A DNA stretch of 64,000 bases from Atrina japonica. Lineage: Eukaryota > Mollusca > Bivalvia > Pterioida > Pinnidae. A program made the position numbers and the translations under genes. The notes under the pieces were generated by a model. The model was given only the letters and a program-made list of their open reading frames with translations, did not search any database and was not told where the DNA came from. Positions 62,266 through 64,000 of the stretch are shown in pieces. The stretch covers positions 534,501 to 598,500 of the forward strand of contig BROG01000342.1 in the NCBI GenBank assembly GCA_030159075.1, written 5' to 3'. Numbering within the stretch: position 1 is the stretch's first letter; every line of letters begins with the position of its first letter.

Positions 62266-62800
62266 CCATGGAAACAAACCATTATTCTCAGACTTCATTT
62301 TTGTGAATATTTCTTGTATTTCACTTTATAAGGATTGAGACGAATTAGAAAAGATCAACATTTGATTTTACCTTGGGGTACAACTATATTTATGTTTGAT
62401 GAATACCAGAGGTTTATACACAAACTTCCATTTATTGTAAAAATTGGAAAGAAGGCTAAATAAATTGTATTTAGTAAAGTACTAATACAACATAAACTTA
62501 TAGCATAAACAATGATTCTTTAAGGTTAAATGTTATCTAGTATGAGAGAAATAATAATCTAGCCAGCTTGTGAATACTGTATGTGTACTTATTTTGGGGT
62601 ATTCTAATATTAGTTTCTTTCGCACTCACGTCATTGCGTTAATTCAGGTGCAGCCCTTAAATTTCTCCATCATTTTATTCTCCTTACTAGGCAAAACTAA
62701 TGGTATTTATAGTACAAAATAATCTCTGTCAAGTGCATAGTTCAGAGTGTGTCGTTATGATTACAATACGGTCTGTCTCAATAAAGTTACCATGAAATTA
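62266..62800 (+). other. Probable 3' UTR of the LRR-RRM gene
   Basis: AATAAA signals at 62459-62464 (194 bp after the stop) and 62780-62785. Either could direct cleavage. Bases 62801-63289 hold nothing recognised beyond another AATAAA near 63183. Confidence 0.6.
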
Positions 62801-63289
62801 ATCGTTGAACATTTCATTACTAAACAAATACATTTGAGATATACCATTTAAAATATTCTTGCAGTAATTGAGCGAATTCAAGATTGTAGTAGGAAGTCCA
62901 CATCCCATCAAAGCACACAAATTTGAGTGTGCTAATTCAAATATACATACAGTAGAAAAGTAAGCATATCATAAGGAGTTGTCATAGCAACTCTTACTCA
63001 ATCTTACTATTTTGATTAATAAGTGGGATCAATTTTCTGTACAATGATAAGTAAAAGTTAGTATTCTTGTATCTGTTCAGTTTATAGAAAAATTTTATTG
63101 TTTATCTGTAGAATTATAAATATGAGCTGTAACTTTTGAAGCTCGGTCATTCAGACATTTTTTGTTTAAGTTCAAACGTACAAATAAACTGTTTTGTTGC
63201 TATGGATACATATTGTAGAACAATTGTAGCACTCTAAATGTAGGCTACCACATAATGTATTCTTACTAGTTATAATATTTGTGTGTATA

Positions 63290-63800
63290 GTCTCAGAGGT
63301 GTTCGTCCATACACACTTTCCTGATATATATCAATGTGATAATCCATACACTAGCTATACTGATGTGCATTTGTGCGTTAATCCATACACAATCTAATCC
63401 TGTATATATTCATGCGTTGATCCATACACAGTCTGTACTGATGAATATTCATGTGTTAATTCATAAAGTCTCTACTGATGAATATTCATGTGTTCATCCA
63501 TACAGTCTATAATAATGAATATTCATGTATTAATCCATACAGTCTATATCAATGAATATTCATGTGTTAATCCATACAGTCTATTCTGATGAATATTCAT
63601 GTGCTAATTCATACACAGTCTATACTGATGAATATTCATGTGTCAATCCATACACAGTCTATATTGTTGAATATTCATGTGTTAATTCATACACAGTCTG
63701 TACTGATGAATATTCATGTGTCAATCCATACACTATCTATACCTGTATATTCAGGTCTTAATCCATAGACATGCTATACCCTTACTTATTCATGAGCTAA
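63290..63800 (+). repeat. ~39-bp tandem array, about 12 copies
   Basis: 'gatgaatattcatgtgttaa' + 'tccatacacagtctatact', copies imperfect. Open frames across it (Y-S-C-V-N repeats) come from the period being divisible by 3. From 63801 to the end: AT-rich with a short (CA)n near 63895; nothing else seen. Confidence 0.88.
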
Positions 63801-64000
63801 TTTCCATTTGTGTATTTAATCTTAAAGTGTACACACAGTCAACACGTTTTTATTCACGTCTGCTTACATATTTGTATGTTAGGTCTCAATGTATACACAC
63901 ACACACACACTGTCTATGCTATTTTAAATCATTTATTTGCATATTTAGGCATAGTCTATATATCAGTGTAGTGTGTACACATGTGTAGAATAAATAAGTA

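Noticed and set aside
63552..63988. Open frames with Tyr/Ser/Cys/Val repeats near the window end
   Set aside because: Products of the ~39-bp array and neighbouring low-complexity sequence.

Overview
The window is animal nuclear DNA, AT-rich, with short exons separated by introns that carry GT/AG borders. It is packed with tandem arrays, small inverted-repeat (MITE-like) elements and tRNA-derived SINEs. The SINE type (a GCCGGCCTGGCTCAGTCGG head and a GGGACGTTAAACAACAATAA tail) and several other interspersed repeats look like those of bivalve molluscs. I infer a bivalve, possibly a scallop-like species; no species call is made.

Left part (1 to about 34 kb). The plus-strand 3' end of one unrecognised gene lies at 1136-2819: a 27-nt microexon and a 203-residue terminal exon, phase-consistent. 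The rest of this part is mostly non-coding. It holds a ~50-copy 75-bp satellite (3225-6972), arrays of ~73, 71, ~40 and 19 bp, a G-rich tract (16704-16952), a more GC-rich repeat-laden block (about 25.6-29.65 kb) with several inverted-repeat elements, and a 5'-truncated, frameshifted LINE 3' end (33080-34466). Weak exon candidates are given at 17166, 18141, 26373 and 32340.

Right part (34.8-62.3 kb). One plus-strand gene could be assembled exon by exon: 20 coding exons, 34862-62265, 3036 nt of CDS including stop, 1011 residues, every junction in phase. The protein starts with an N-myristoylation-type sequence (MGSGGSK). It continues with a ~180-residue disordered T/S/K/E/Q-rich tail, about 18 ribonuclease-inhibitor-like leucine-rich repeats (about 240-755), a ~105-residue linker, one RRM-like domain (about 866-955) with a recognisable RNP2 and divergent RNP1, and a short charged C-terminal tail. 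LRR followed by RRM behind a possible lipid anchor is an architecture I cannot match to a named family, and it is the main candidate for something undescribed.

The introns of that gene record its evolution. Introns 6 and 8 contain decayed copies of LRR-exon sequence. MITE copies sit 22 bp before the start codon and directly against the exon 12 acceptor. A ~44-copy 32-bp satellite in intron 11 ends exactly at a MITE whose terminal repeat is part of the satellite unit. After the gene (62266-64000) I see a 3' UTR with AATAAA signals and a ~39-bp array.
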